Below, one piece after another: positions 38,941-50,330 of a stretch of 64,000 nucleotides of DNA. The stretch is from Epiperipatus broadwayi (lineage: Eukaryota; Onychophora; Udeonychophora; Euonychophora; Peripatidae). The notes below the pieces were generated by a model. The model ran no database searches, had not been told where the DNA came from, and saw only the letters and a program-made list of their open reading frames with translations. The position numbers and the translations under genes are program-made. Each line of letters begins with the position of its first letter. Positions within the stretch are counted from its first letter, which is position 1. The DNA lies in NCBI GenBank assembly GCA_028023455.1, contig JAQFVV010006199.1:2296001-2360000 (forward strand), written 5' to 3'.

Positions 38941-39325
38941 CCAAACAATAAAAAGTTCATTTGTTGAAACCGAGAAAGTGTACTTTTTTCACACATCAGG
39001 CTAATATAATGATGACAAACATAGAATAGTAGATAAAATGCAAATTGGATTCATATACTTAAGCATTAAAAAAAAAGATATTTTCAAAAAGCCTCATCCC
39101 AAAATTGCTAAAAGAGATGTGAAAAGGCTGAATATTTTATTCAAAAATATCTGCAAAAACAATTCAGGGACTTGAAAGAATAAAAATTAATCTGAAATAA
39201 TGATTAAGTTCTTATAACGGCTAAGTTCTTAAATTTTAACAAGAGATAAGTTAAATATTTAGCTATTTTTATTATGTTAACTATTATTTATATAAAAATT
39301 TAAAGTAATTATTTTTCTCATCTTC

Positions 39326-39469
39326 AAATATTGCAGTCAAGTGTTGTTAGCTGAGAGGTCAGCGCAGCTGCCTTGCAAGCAAGCAGTTGGTTGCAGCCGG
39401 TTGTTGCGGGTTCGCCTCCCGGCCGATGCTATGAGATATGGAAAGAAAAAAGAAAAAAAAAAATATTGC
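39326..39469 (+). mobile_element. tRNA-derived SINE with target duplication
   Basis: The head matches the SINE at 1174 (GTCAGCGCAGCTGCCTTGCA, then GTTGCAGCCGGTTGTTG, then GGGTTCGCCTCCCGG) with an ATGAGATATGG linker and an A-rich tail. AAATATTGC flanks it at 39326-39334 and 39461-39469. Insertion by LINE machinery is the usual route for such elements. Confidence 0.9.
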
Positions 39470-40430
39470 TAGTCTGATCGGAGAATGTTGCAAAGATTGA
39501 ATCAATAATCTTTGGATGTGTGAATATTGAATTTAAAGTAATTCTCCAATCAATTAGGCTATTATGCAAAAAAAAAAAACAATTGTTAGTATAAATTTAA
39601 TACATTAATCCCAGAGTCCTCCTACTTTCTCCATTTTTTCTTTTTACGGAGATTGATGAATGGTTTACAAACATGATTTATTAATTAATTAGCTTCTGCT
39701 ATTTTCTAAAATAATATATCTTTATCTTTTTTATTTATTTTGTCATGATTGCATATATAGACTAAGTATGCATCGATTTTCAATAATTGTTTTGCTTTCA
39801 CGATGAGATAAACTTATTACTAAAACATATAAAAATACCAAATCTTTTTATACTAATTCTATTGCAAATTTACCTAGATATATTATTGCACCCGGAGTAT
39901 TTGTAATATTACATCACTGAGTGCCATATAACAAATATATCATTGACATAATAAAGCCAGATTTCTGGTGGGGTAGACTAGTATTTAGAATAGCTGTTTC
40001 AAACTTTTTAGTATAAATGTTGCTAATTATGAGGTGAAAAAAAATCCAGTTATATCTCGAATTGTACACATTTTGTGTTGCATCGAAAATGTCATACAGA
40101 ATAGTGAAAATTCTATTATACTATCAGTAGGAAGAATTGTTCTGGTTTGTAAGCTATCATCTTTGTTAAAAAAATTTCTTATAATAAACTATACTCATCA
40201 TGGGGTACAACTGTGAATAAACTTTATACTTCATCACTGGATTCCACAAAATGCTTAGAATTTCTGGTGAGGAATTACATCCTGTATATCAAACAATCAA
40301 AATTCTTACAAAGAAATACCAATAAGTTTTGCTATAATGATGTTCTCAAACTGGTAATAGGTTTGAAAGGATATTTAAGGACATGAAAAACGTGTCATTT
40401 TGCTGAAATATGCTAATTAATTTTTTTCAA
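39470..40430. other. No gene recognised
   Basis: AT-rich sequence upstream of the gypsy element. A 60-codon frame at 40034-40216 shows no domain. Confidence 0.4.
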
Positions 40431-40433
40431 AAT

Positions 40434-41154
40434 GGTAAAACTTAAAAAAAATCAATAGTAAAATTAGATCAGAAAAGATTAATTCCTAAGTACAGCGAAA
40501 TAGTAATGAAATTCCTTCAATAAACATATATATATAGACCTAAAATATCTAAATGATTGAGAGTTATGGATTCAGTCATTAGTGACCACTTAACAATTTA
40601 AAATTAATTCAATAGAAGTAATTGGAAGTAAAATTCCCTTGGTCAAAGATGTATCACGAATAAATTATCTTAGCAGCAGGATTGGAAATAGGAAGCAATC
40701 AGAAGAGAAGAAATTAGACAATTAATCTATGCAAGCAAAATGCAAAAATGAGATTCACTCATGTGAAGTTTCACGTGTGTGAAATTTTAACCTTAGTACT
40801 GCAAAATGTAAAAATAAGATTCACTCGTGTGAAGTTTCACGTGTGTGAAATTTTAACCTTAGTACTGGATGTCACCATATGTACCTTAAGATTCTATTGC
40901 AGAGAACTTGCTCCAAACATGTAAAAAGTGCAAGTCTAGGGACTGAACAGGTAACATCGATTATTATTATTTCTGTATGCCTTAAGGTCCATGTATATAT
41001 TGCAAATTGTATATATTCTATTAATAATGTAATCAATTTGTCTAGAGTGATATTAAATACTAATAATTGAACGTAATAGTTGTAGTTTTTACCAGGGAAG
41101 AATTTCTTACTTCATGCTGTCTGGTGAGCAAGAATTCAGCTTCCAGACATAGCA
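40434..41154 (+). repeat. Left LTR of the gypsy element
   Basis: From GTAAAACTTAAAAAAAATC to CCAGACATAGCA it aligns with 44755-45385. It contains a two-copy tandem duplication (about 40737-40865, unit ~66 bp: ATTCACTCATGTGAAGTTTC then ACGTGTGTGAAATTTTAACC) that the right LTR has once only. The first ~40 bp of the LTR are missing. Confidence 0.9.
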
Positions 41155-41156
41155 AT

Positions 41157-41174
41157 TGGTGCAGTTCTATTTCG
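41157..41174 (+). other. Candidate primer-binding site
   Basis: TGGTGCAGTTCTATTTCG starts two bases after the left LTR. The complement ends ...CTGCACCA, as a tRNA 3' end would. The donor tRNA was not identified. Confidence 0.55.
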
Positions 41175-41465
41175 AACCTTGAATCAGATTAGATATATAG
41201 AACAATCTGTTAACATGTAGTCATGGAGTTTGATGTCATTGAGGCAAGTAGTTGATCTCTGTATGTACAACACGTAGAAAAATATCTATTCATTAACAAA
41301 GTTGAAGATGATAAGATTTAAAATAGCAACACTTATGCTTTGCCGGTAAAGGAGTGATAGAGAGAGCAAATAAGCTCTCTGAGCCGAATACTACTGCAGA
41401 TTTTATACTCGATCAAATTAAAATTTCAATTATTATATTATTTTAATCCCCATCCCTCTAGGCAT

Positions 41466-41978
41466 ATGGCTAGGCTTCATTTAGGTGACCACTATCAGGA
41501 GAGGAATAAAAAAGTAAAAGATAATATTGCCCTTCGTGACCTGGCAAAAGATTTAGCTGATAGTGATACAAATTATAATGAAGCTATAAAACAGGGGATA
41601 GCTCATGAACTAGTTCTCAAGCATCTTGTAAATTCTCAGAGTTCAAGGGAAATGGCAACATTGATGTTTGCAAAATAAATAACCCAAGCAGGAAAGAATC
41701 AAATAATTTCAAAAACAATAACGGTATGAAAAAAAATTATTTACTTGTTTCTGCTATGGTAAAAAATGGCCATAAGGCCAGCAACTGTTTTCACAAGGAA
41801 AAACATTGTAAGATTTGTAAGAAAAAAGGGTCACATTGAAACAATGTGTAGAAATAAAAAGAACGAACTTTGTAAAGACAGAAATAGTTGGAAGGTTACA
41901 TTTAATAGTCAGGAAAATCAATTAGTCAATATTAAGAATACATCAACATTCGAAGGAGTTAAACTTAAAATTGTGTGA
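41466..41978 (+). pseudogene. gag remnant with CCHC knuckle
   Basis: The frame at 41466-41678 (70 codons, MARLHLGDHYQERNKK...) fits the C-terminal part of a gag capsid region. After a frameshift, 41745-41860 carries two nucleocapsid-type zinc knuckles: the first is degraded (cysteines and histidine around CYGKKWP), and the second is clear as CKIC, KKKGHIETMC (C-x2-C-x4-H-x4-C) when one extra base is allowed for. Such knuckles package the element's RNA. No intact frame remains. Confidence 0.85.
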
Positions 41979-41984
41979 TCAGCC

Positions 41985-42300
41985 CACATCCATGGAGTTT
42001 GACAGTGGGAGCAGGGTATCCCTAATTTCAGTGCGGAAATGCTAGTCTGTAACAGCAAATTGTATAAAACTCTGGCAATTGAGAAAACTGAACTAAAAGC
42101 CTTGGATGTAAATGGTAATGCGATTAAAATTAAAAGTGTGATCAAAGCCCTTGTGAAAAGAATAAAGGAAAAAGTATTTGAGTTACTCTTATACTTAATT
42201 AATGCTTCAATTAACCCAATAATCAGGCATATCTGGTTCAGAAAACTGGTCATAAAACTCAGGTTTGTAACAACGATTGAATTAGAAATGGGAGATTAAT
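41985..42300 (+). pseudogene. Aspartic protease remnant of the gypsy element
   Basis: MEFDSGSRVSLIS at about 41992-42030 contains the catalytic D-S-G (42001-42009) of retroviral-type proteases, which cut the polyprotein. A stop follows soon after (41 bp on); a longer frame (42039-42299) continues without recognisable motifs. Confidence 0.75.
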
Positions 42301-42409
42301 TTCCTAAACTATTTAATGGGGAACTGAGTAAAATTAAAACAACATCTATGTCACTAGAAATAATGAGGCCATAGCTATTATTTGAAAACAGGATAAGGTT
42401 CAGTTCACT

Positions 42410-42900
42410 TAAAAAAAGTAGAGAAGGAAATTAACGAATTGGTTAAGAGAAGTGTGTTAGAACTCACAGAAAAATCTGATTGGGCTATGCTATTAGTAAT
42501 TATTATTAAATCCAAATGGGCAAATTTGTTTGTGCAGTGATTATCGGGTGTCGGTTAACAAAGCTATTAGTAAAAACGCATATATAGCATCTCTGCAGAT
42601 ATCTAATTTTTTGCAAAATTAGATTTAAATGCTGCTTTCCATCAATAACAGACACTGAGAAAGCCGTTTGGGATATCTTCTGCCCCCAGCATATTTCAGT
42701 CAAAAATTGAAATTCTTCTTAATGGAGTTGAGGTGTCATTCCATTTTTTGATGACATTCTTGTTACCACTACTACTAAAAACAAATTTAGAATTCATTTA
42801 ATTAATGTATGCAAAAAAACTTGATGAAATGGGAGCCAAGCTTAATACCCATAATGAATCTGGAAAGCCCATGAAATTGTTTTTAGGCTAAATCATTTCA
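42410..42900 (+). pseudogene. Reverse transcriptase remnant of the gypsy element
   Basis: Motifs appear in order: INELVKRSVLEL (42433), then after a frameshift CSDYRVSVNKA (42533), AKLDLNAAFHQ (about 42615), PFGISSAPSIFQ (about 42665), and the catalytic FDDILV (42747-42764), corresponding to YxDDILV. At least three frameshifts separate them, but the catalytic aspartates are still encoded. Confidence 0.92.
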
Positions 42901-43079
42901 AAAAAAGGCACACCTTCTGCCCCAGAAAAGGCTTATGCTGCAGCAGAAGCCTCGAGATCTAATAATATTAAACAATTACAGGCTTTTCTAGAACTCTTAA
43001 TTTATTATATGATAAACTTAAAATGGCAACCTGAGTAAGAGCAAACATTTTTGCATACAGAGTCGCTGTTAACTTCAAA

Positions 43080-43490
43080 TAAATTACTAGTTCATTATTA
43101 TAGCAATTTGGAAGTTATTCTTACAAGTGACATACTGAATTCGCGGTTGTGAATGACCCATTGCCTATGTTTCGAGCATTTTGTCCAAAGCAGAAAAAAA
43201 TTATTGTTAGCTGGACAATAAAGCTCTTGTGATACTATTTGGTGTTCAAAAATTTCATCAATACTTGTACAGACATAATTTACTATAATACTGATGTACA
43301 GATATAATTTATTATAATAACTGATCATAAATCCCTAATGGGAATTTTGAGAAACAAACAGGTTCCCAAACATCTTAGCTCTTGTATAACTTGGCTGAAC
43401 ATTTTTTGGGAGGTTACGACTATATACTGGAATATAGAAAGGGACAGCAAAGAAGGCATGCAGACACTCTAGTGCATATGCCCGACCTGA
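43080..43490 (+). pseudogene. RNase H remnant of the gypsy element
   Basis: Legible pieces are VILTSD (about 43113), FGVQKFHQYLY (about 43240), ITDHKSLMGILRNKQVPKHL (about 43317) and GGYDYILEYRKGQQRRHADT (about 43411-43470), a typical gypsy RNase H C-terminal half. Frames are broken between them. Confidence 0.88.
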
Positions 43491-43839
43491 CTGAACTCTA
43501 CCAAAAGGAAAGAGAAGTCAAACCCTTAATAATAAAACAATAGCCGAATGGACTGATAATGACTGCGGCTATCAATGAATTATAAATCGAATTAGTGCTG
43601 GTTGGTCGAATCATTGTTCAACCTTTCGACTAAAGTGTTATGGAATGATTGTGATAAATTATCTGTTAGCAAAGAATGCATGATCGCATATTAATTCTAG
43701 AAAGGGGTAGAAATCAAATATTGAAGTTATTGCATGAAGATCATCCAGACATTAGCCCGTAGTTGTTGGGTGGCCAAACATTAACAGCAATATTGAAAGT
43801 TACATTTAAAAATGCAGTGCTAAGCACCACTGGCAAAGT

Positions 43840-44180
43840 TTGAAGCATGGCCAAAAGTGTGGGGGGCATTCATCCACATCGATCACTGTGGCCCATTTGG
43901 ACATTTATTCTTTGTAGTGGTTGATGCATATTCAGGGTGGACTGAATATAAAATAGTTAAAAATACTACTTCCGACAAGACACCGGATAGATTACGCAAA
44001 ATTTTTTCATATCATGACCTTGCTGAAACTAGTTTCAGATAGTGGAACTGGCTTTGCAACAGAGAAGTTTGAGAAGGCTATGCAAAAATGGAGTATAAAA
44101 CACTTACTCATGCCCTCTTACCATTCTCAATCTAACAGATTAGCCGGAAAAGCTATTCAAAACCTAGCCATCCATTAAAA
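43840..44180 (+). pseudogene. Integrase core remnant of the gypsy element
   Basis: The frame at 43857-44042 holds HIDHCGPFGHLFFVVVDAYS, carrying the first catalytic aspartate (HID, usual form H-D--GP), and GWTE. After a frameshift come LVSDSGTGFATEKF (second aspartate, usual SDNG--F) and IKHLLMPSYHSQSN, then an A-G-K where an A-E is usual, so the third catalytic residue appears lost. The C-terminal part (about 44300-44350) has HNLNKFWS-like pieces. Confidence 0.9.
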
Positions 44181-44711
44181 AAACTGGGAAAACAAGAATA
44201 CAGGAAAGTTTTTACTGCACTGCTTTATCAGCATTTGAGTCCTGCAGCAAAATCCAAAAAATCATCCGCTAAAGTATATTTAGGTACCTACAGGGGATCT
44301 TAATAAGTATGTACCTGATGAAAAAGTGTGGATAAAAAATAATCTGAATAAATTCTGGTCACAGACTGTAGTTATACATCACCTATCAAAACAGGTGGTA
44401 ACTATACATACTAATGGGGGAAAGACATTACACAAACAATCAACTGTGAAAAGGCAAAAGTGTGGATAAAATACCTGATTTATTCAAGAAAATTCGATAC
44501 CAATGATAAAATACTAAATGTGATACTAAAGTGGAAATGGAGTTTACCCACATTGACAAAGGCCAACTAAGAATAGCGGAAGAAAAAATAACAAATGGAA
44601 ACTGAGATAAATCCACCTCAATGACTTAAAAAGAAAAGAAAGATTCTTAAGTATCTTTGCGACTTCATATTAACTCCAAAAAAAAAGATAAATCTCTGAA
44701 CTTGAGATGAG

Positions 44712-45385
44712 TGTGTTATGTATGTATATAAGTATAGATATACTCTTAGTAAAAGTTAAAAAATAATAAATAGTAGAATGAGATCAGAAAAGATTAATTC
44801 CTAAATAGAGTGAAATAGCAATATAATTCCTTCAATAAATATATATATATAGATCTAACATAATTAAATGATTGTGGGTTCCTGATTCAGTCGTTAGTGA
44901 CCACTCAAGAATCTAAAAATAAGTCGATAGAACGAATTAAAAATATAATTACATGGTCAAGGATGTATCATGAATAAATTATCTTAGCAGGATCACAAAT
45001 AGAAGAAATTGAACAATTAATCTATGCCAGCAAACAGCAAAAAAAAGACTCATCCATGTGGAGAAGCTTCATTTGCGTGGAAGAACTTTTAATCTCCGTG
45101 CTGGATGTCATCATATAAGTTTCGATTGAGGAGAACTTGCCTCTGAACATATAAAAAGCAAACCTAGGAACTGAACAGGATGTATTGATTTTTTATTATC
45201 ATTTATGCATTTCTTTGGGTTCATGTATATATTGTAAATTGTATGTATTCTATTAATAATGTAATCAATTGTCTACACTGATATAAAATACTAATAATTG
45301 AACTTAGTAGTGGTAGTTTTTATCAGGGAAGAATTTCTAACTTCATGCTGTCTGGTAAACAAGAATCCAGCTTTCAGACATAGCA
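44712..45385 (+). repeat. Right LTR of the gypsy element
   Basis: Starts TGTGTTATGTATG just after a purine-rich GAGATGAG (candidate polypurine tract) and ends TTTCAGACATAGCA. It aligns over its length with the left LTR. Length 674 bp. AATAAA-type signals occur (for example CAATAAATAT at about 44834). Confidence 0.9.
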
Positions 45386-45802
45386 CAGTGAAATACCCAT
45401 ATTTTTTCTGAGCAATGCTGTTTGCTATGTTTCTATGAAGAACAATCTTGTAATCATAATCAGTAAGGAACATCAATTACAACTGTGTTGTTGCATTTAT
45501 CAAAAGAAAAAATAATTACAGATTTGGCTATTTTGGAAGTAGCTTATTTTTCAGCTGTAGACAAGTTAACTTGGATTATAAATATCTGAAATTTTTTTAT
45601 TAGAGTGTAATTTTGCTTCTTCTGAGGATCATGCAAGCATCACAAAACATAAATTTGACAACAAAATACAAGATTATTAGGTAGAAGGAAATTAAAGAAA
45701 TGAATAAAAACCACACATTTTAATAGCAACAAGTAAACTCTTAATTTAATGTGATAATTCATAAAGTTGGCAACTACTCATTAACTCTACCCTTGAAAGA
45801 AA

Positions 45803-46060
45803 AAGAGAAATCAAGGATTCATCATAGATAAATTTTTAGAGATTTCCTTTTCATAGAACAGACTAATTAGTCAGTGCCATTTTAAATTCAATTAATCAAA
45901 AGATTACTAGTTCAATCCCTGAAAAAAAAAAGTGAAAATCAAGAATTCATCATAGATAAATTTTTAGTGATTTCCTTTTCATAGAACAAACTAATCAGTG
46001 CCACTTTAAATTCAATTAATCTAAAGATTACTAGTTCAATCTCTGTATCAGCAAGATCCA
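45803..46060 (+). repeat. Tandem duplication (128-bp period) with SINE-like B boxes
   Basis: TCAAGGATTCATCATAGATA (45811) recurs at 45939 as TCAAGAATTCATCATAGATA, each followed by AGATTTCC/GATTTCC and ending ATTACTAGTTCAATCYCTG. The last phrase is like a tRNA B box. A related single unit may be at 48700-48790. Confidence 0.85.
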
Positions 46061-46137
46061 AAGAGAAAAATATCATTCCAAACTTTGTGTTATGTATTAT
46101 TAAGTTGTATGATATTACTAATAGTTAAACATATTTT

Positions 46138-46241
46138 AAAAAGTATAAATAGTTTGTCAAGTGTTGGCTACCTTCCAAGCAGCTGGCCCAGGTTCGCTTC
46201 CCGGTCAATGCTTTGACATATAAAAAAAAAAAGTATAAATA
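46138..46241 (+). mobile_element. 5'-truncated tRNA-Gly-like SINE with 14-bp target duplication
   Basis: The body (46152-46227) has CTACCTTCCAAGCAGCTGGC (TCC anticodon arm), GGTTCGCTTCCCGG (B box), GACATATA and an A-run; the A box is lost. AAAAAGTATAAATA flanks it perfectly at 46138-46151 and 46228-46241. Same subfamily as 3804-3899. Confidence 0.92.
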
Positions 46242-46379
46242 AAGTTTGAATTTTTTTTTAAAATAATTCAAGTAGATTATGAAAATAAATCTAATATCAA
46301 ATCTGTACCAAATAATTTTTACTCAAACGGATATGAAAAAGGTTTAAATTACCCAAAGTAGAAAATTAATTAACTTTTC

Positions 46380-48640
46380 TAAGGAAATCAGAACAGATTG
46401 TCACTAAAATTTCACAAATAAAAACTCAAATCACTTACAGAAAGCTAAGAAAATTACTGAGCTTACTAGGCTCTATTATGAAAAAAATTAAATGCTCAAA
46501 GGTTTTTCAAGTATCAAACTTAAGGTTTTATTATTAGCATAAATTATTTATGAAAAATAAACTTAGATTCAATCAATCAGAAAACCTTTTTTTTTATATT
46601 ATATTAAAAAATAGAAAACTTGCATACCTATATGGGCATACCAAACCTCATATTGAACCAAATAACTTAGCAATTATATCAATTAACAATCTTAGTTTCA
46701 AGCATCAAATTGATGCCGACTCTTCTCTATTAAAAAAGGGATTAAATACAGACATTAAACCAGATAAAATCTAGTTATTACTTATAATGACAGAAAAAGG
46801 AAGTCACTCAAAAACTGCTTCCAGAAGAAAAAATTATACTGGAGAATAAAGAAATATACTTGAAATATACCAGCAACAAAATTAAACACTACCTATAATG
46901 AGACAAAAACTATTAAATCCTTAAAATTAGCCATATCTATAATTACATTTGTTGCTGACAAGCACAATGTTATAGCTGTAATAGATGTTACCAATTATCA
47001 CAACAGAGTTCCTCACAGCAGTCAAATATAAGAAAATAGTAACCCCCCCCCCATAGATATTTCAATGATTCTGAAAAAAATAAACAAACATATTTCAGTA
47101 AAATTTCACATTTCTATTATACATCTAAAATCTGTAAGAAACCAATTACATTAAGATCTAATCATGTTCTAGCACTAATGTTTATGCTTCTTACTGCAGA
47201 ATATATTTTAAACATTTTATCACTATCTAAATGCACTTAACAATGCTGTGCATTAATAACTGTAACAGAGAGAAATAGAAACAAACATTAATGCTAGAAT
47301 TTGGATGTGTATATGATGTAATTGCTTATATATATATGAAAACAAAATGTTATGTTAGAAATTCATAATCGCAATTTGTTATTAGTTCTTATGAATCTTA
47401 TTCTTTGGCATAAAATACACAACCCTTTGTCAGGATTTCTGAGTATTTTATGTGGGGCAATCAAACATGAAAATAGAAGGAATTGACAGCTAAGCTTTGA
47501 TATGGAAAGTTTATTCAAAAATATTTCTAGTGATAAAGATTAAATGATGATGATAGCCTACAAACCAAAACAACTCTTTCTATTAATAATGGAATTTTTA
47601 ACATCCTGCATAACAACAAGTTTCAATACATGACAGAATTCTCTCAACAAAATCAAACCATTGTCACCTCTGATTAAGACCATTTATACATAGCAGATTG
47701 AATCTTTAATTCAAAAATACTACTCTATGTGTCAAGCATAGAGGCCAGCAATAGGTGCTTTACAAGCAGTTTTCCCAGGTTAGTGGGTTCGCTTCCTGGC
47801 TGATGCTATGACACATGAGAAAAAAAAAATACTACTCTTTCTCATCAAAATACTGGTTACACTATGTCAGTAATGCATTTGTATGGCCACACAGTGAATT
47901 ATTATTATAAACTCATTCATATTCGAATAATAAAAAAAAAAAACTGGCCATTTTTATACTTGTGATAAAATCACTTCATGTAAAATCAAAACAACTGTTT
48001 ACAGAAAACTCATAGAGAAATATTTAGTATATACAATTATGATAGAAATGCAAAAAAATGAAATACTACAATCATGAAGGAACAGAGTAAAAAAAAAGTT
48101 TGTTTATAAGCCATGAATAGCTTGGAAAAGATCCCACATAGAACAAATTTTCACTAAGAATGATTAGCCATCAAGTAAAATTTTTTAAGTAAACAATAAA
48201 AACACAATGATTGACTAATTGTGTATATATACATATCAAGGAAGTCAGACAAACAAACCCCTCCCCCCCTGCAATCAACACATCACAATAGCTTTCCAAA
48301 GTTATGTCATAGTGCAAAAAAATCTAATCTCTAAAAAGCGTAAATTAAACTTGACGTGCTAAAAACTCAACTATATCAATGAAATCCCATTTAAATGTGG
48401 AAAGATATACATTGGTAAAATTAATCAACTCTGAAAAATGATTTAAAAATCACAAAAATAATGTTAATAAAAAGAAAAGATAAATGTACGCAAAGTAGTA
48501 GACAATGCATGTATCAATGAATATAAGTTGGATTAGAAAAACAATACTATGCAGAAAGGAAAAAATGAAAAAGAAAATTTAAGAACTATACACATAACAA
48601 TAGTAAATAACACTATATGTCAAACTAAAATGATAATCAA
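46380..48640 (+). pseudogene. Decayed Penelope-like element: RT plus GIY-YIG endonuclease
   Basis: Motifs of Penelope-type proteins appear in order on the plus strand: INNLSF...LLKKGLNTDIKPDKI (46680-46774, N-terminal NLS-L--GL-F--P block), FVADKHNVIAVID (46945, usual ADKG--VV), LWHKIHNPLSGF (47400, usual LPKIHKP---P), SFDMESLFKNIS (47493, usual SFDV-SLFTNIP), HYVSNAFVWPHSE (47860, usual YVDD-F--WPHG, catalytic DD lost) and NYINEIPFKCGKIYIGK (48369-48419), the GIY-YIG nuclease signature with its CG-VYIG form. RT plus GIY-YIG is the hallmark of this class. Stops and frameshifts throughout; a SINE splits it. Confidence 0.85.
47713..47838 (+). mobile_element. tRNA-derived SINE inserted in the Penelope-like element
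   Basis: Body with GTGCTTTACAAGCAG (anticodon position TAC), GGGTTCGCTTCCTGG (B box), ATGCTATGACACATGAG and an A-tail. The 14-bp AAAAATACTACTCT is duplicated at 47713-47726 and 47825-47838. The host frame continues on both sides, so the insertion came after the Penelope copy. Confidence 0.92.
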
Positions 48641-48699
48641 TAATGTCCTTTCAGACTTAAATATACTAAATTTATACTGTCTTGCTTTTGTCAGAATAG

Positions 48700-48790
48700 C
48701 ATAGCTAGTATCACTTTAGATTCGGTATTTATAAATCTAAATATTACAGGTTCAATGAGTTCTGTATTACTTGCATGTTATAACTAATAA
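48700..48790 (+). repeat. SINE-like fragment
   Basis: AGCATAGCTAGTATCACTTT...ATTACAGGTTCAATGAGTT has tRNA-like A and B box echoes and resembles the units at 45803-46060. Weak. Confidence 0.3.
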
Positions 48791-49117
48791 TAAAATGTAT
48801 TTGGAAAAGTACAGCCTGAAGTTTTCTACATAACAGTTAATAATTCTACTAGATAATGGAAATATTTCAAAAAGATAATGGAAATATTTCCAAAAATATT
48901 ATGTTTCATTTGGGGGCAATTTTTTTCTGAAAAATTAGGGTGAAAAACCAGAGGCCACTAGTACACTGGCTGATTATTGCTGTACTCTTTTAAGAGACAT
49001 CTGAGGCTAGCTACAATAAAACAAAAACAAATTTTAAACAACAGGGATTTATAATAAATTGAAATTATAAATGTATAAACATAAATAAATAATCAATCAA
49101 AATAAAATTCAGTAAAC
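48791..49117. other. No gene recognised
   Basis: AT-rich spacer; GATAATGGAAATATTTC is tandemly doubled near 48853-48890. Confidence 0.4.
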
Positions 49118-50008
49118 GTATTGAAACGGGAACCTCCTAATCCCTTGCCGTTTCATCATCAATCTAGTAGTTCACTCATCTGTTAGATTCGAATCTCATT
49201 TAAACTATATGTAAAATAAAACTACAATTTGCCGTCATGGCAGTCTGAACAGCATTATATATTTACATACGAAAGTATGCTATAATTAGATAGGGTTGAT
49301 AGAATTATAGCATATTATTAGTATCGCCTTTATTTTAAAAAAATACTTTTATTATGTTAAATAATGATAGGGTTTAATTTATTAATAAATTTATTATTTT
49401 AATTCGTATGTGGATATATAATCCAACCTATATTTGTAATGTATATAGGGGTGGCGTGATTTAAAACATTAGAATGTTATATATTTAAAATGTTAAAAGA
49501 TGAAAATATTTTAAAATGTTTATTTAAAAATGTTAAAAAGGTTTTCTTTCAAATGTGCAGAGAAGTCTTCTTTAAAAATTGTGTGATTCTTTTTTCTTAG
49601 AATTAAAAGTTGGTTAGAAACAGATTTTGTCGTAAACAAGTATGTAATTAGTGACCGCACCTACCTTTGGTCAAGTTAAAAAAAAAAGTCATTTTAAAAT
49701 CTGGCTAATTGAAATTGCGTCAGATATAAACATTTAAGTTATTTTTGGATTAAAACTGTTTATGGCAAAATAGTTTTACAAAATAACCATAAAAGTTATA
49801 ACTGAAATACTTTAATAGTTTATCAAATATTTAAGATCAAAATTACATGTTTTTAGAATTTAATTAAAACGGAATTAAGGAAAAGTTATAACACCCCAGA
49901 AATTTATCAGCATATTTGGAATCAGATTGTATGTTAACAAAATTAATTAAAAATGTAATCATGAGGCAAAGAAAAATTATTAAAGGTGTTAAGCTAATAA
50001 GAAAAAGA

Positions 50009-50014
50009 TATAAA
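50009..50014 (+). promoter_or_regulatory. Candidate TATA box of the left giant LTR
   Basis: TATAAA in AAAGATATAAATGGGCC, followed by a G-rich, less AT-rich stretch. The identical context is at 57278-57283 in the right LTR. Confidence 0.5.
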
Positions 50015-50149
50015 TGGGCCATATTTTGAGCAGGAAGGAGACTGACTGAGATCTATAATACTGAGAGACACAGAGAAAAGATATACTGAGAAGAGACTCC
50101 ATTTTGAATCGCATTTGTATTTAAAAATCAAATTGTTTTGAACTGAGAT

Positions 50150-50218
50150 GTCCGGCTAGTGTAGCCGTCTTAGCTGTCACTCCGTAAGGAGGCGACAGGT
50201 TCGTTTCCATCCAACACC
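50150..50218 (+). repeat. tRNA-like segment in the giant LTR
   Basis: CCGGCTAGTGTAGCCGTC (A-box-like), CACTCCGTAAGGAG (arm), then ACAGGTTCGTTTCC (B box) and CATCCAACACC. It is conserved in the right LTR at 57419-57488. Either an old SINE head captured before the LTRs duplicated, or a functional internal promoter. Confidence 0.55.
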
Positions 50219-50228
50219 GTTTATAACC

Positions 50229-50330
50229 AAGAATGCCGCCATAACAGCTACCCCCTAACCAAAAAAGAATGCCGCTATAATATCTACCATCTAACTGAAA
50301 AAAAGAATGCTGCTATAACACCTACAGACC
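50229..50330 (+). repeat. Short tandem repeat in the giant LTR (about 40-bp unit)
   Basis: AAGAATGCCGCCATAACAGC, AAGAATGCCGCTATAATATC and AAGAATGCTGCTATAACACC start three consecutive units, each continuing with TACC/TACA and a C/A-rich end. The right LTR has the same array at 57500-57600. Confidence 0.8.

Larger units (their letters stand above)
40434..45385 (+). mobile_element. Decayed Ty3/gypsy LTR retrotransposon
   Basis: Two direct LTRs flank gag, protease, reverse transcriptase, RNase H and integrase traces in Ty3/gypsy order, all on the plus strand. Every domain is broken by stops or frameshifts, so it is inactive. The element is almost complete at about 4.95 kb; the left LTR has lost its first bases, so no target duplication can be tested. 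Confidence 0.93.
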
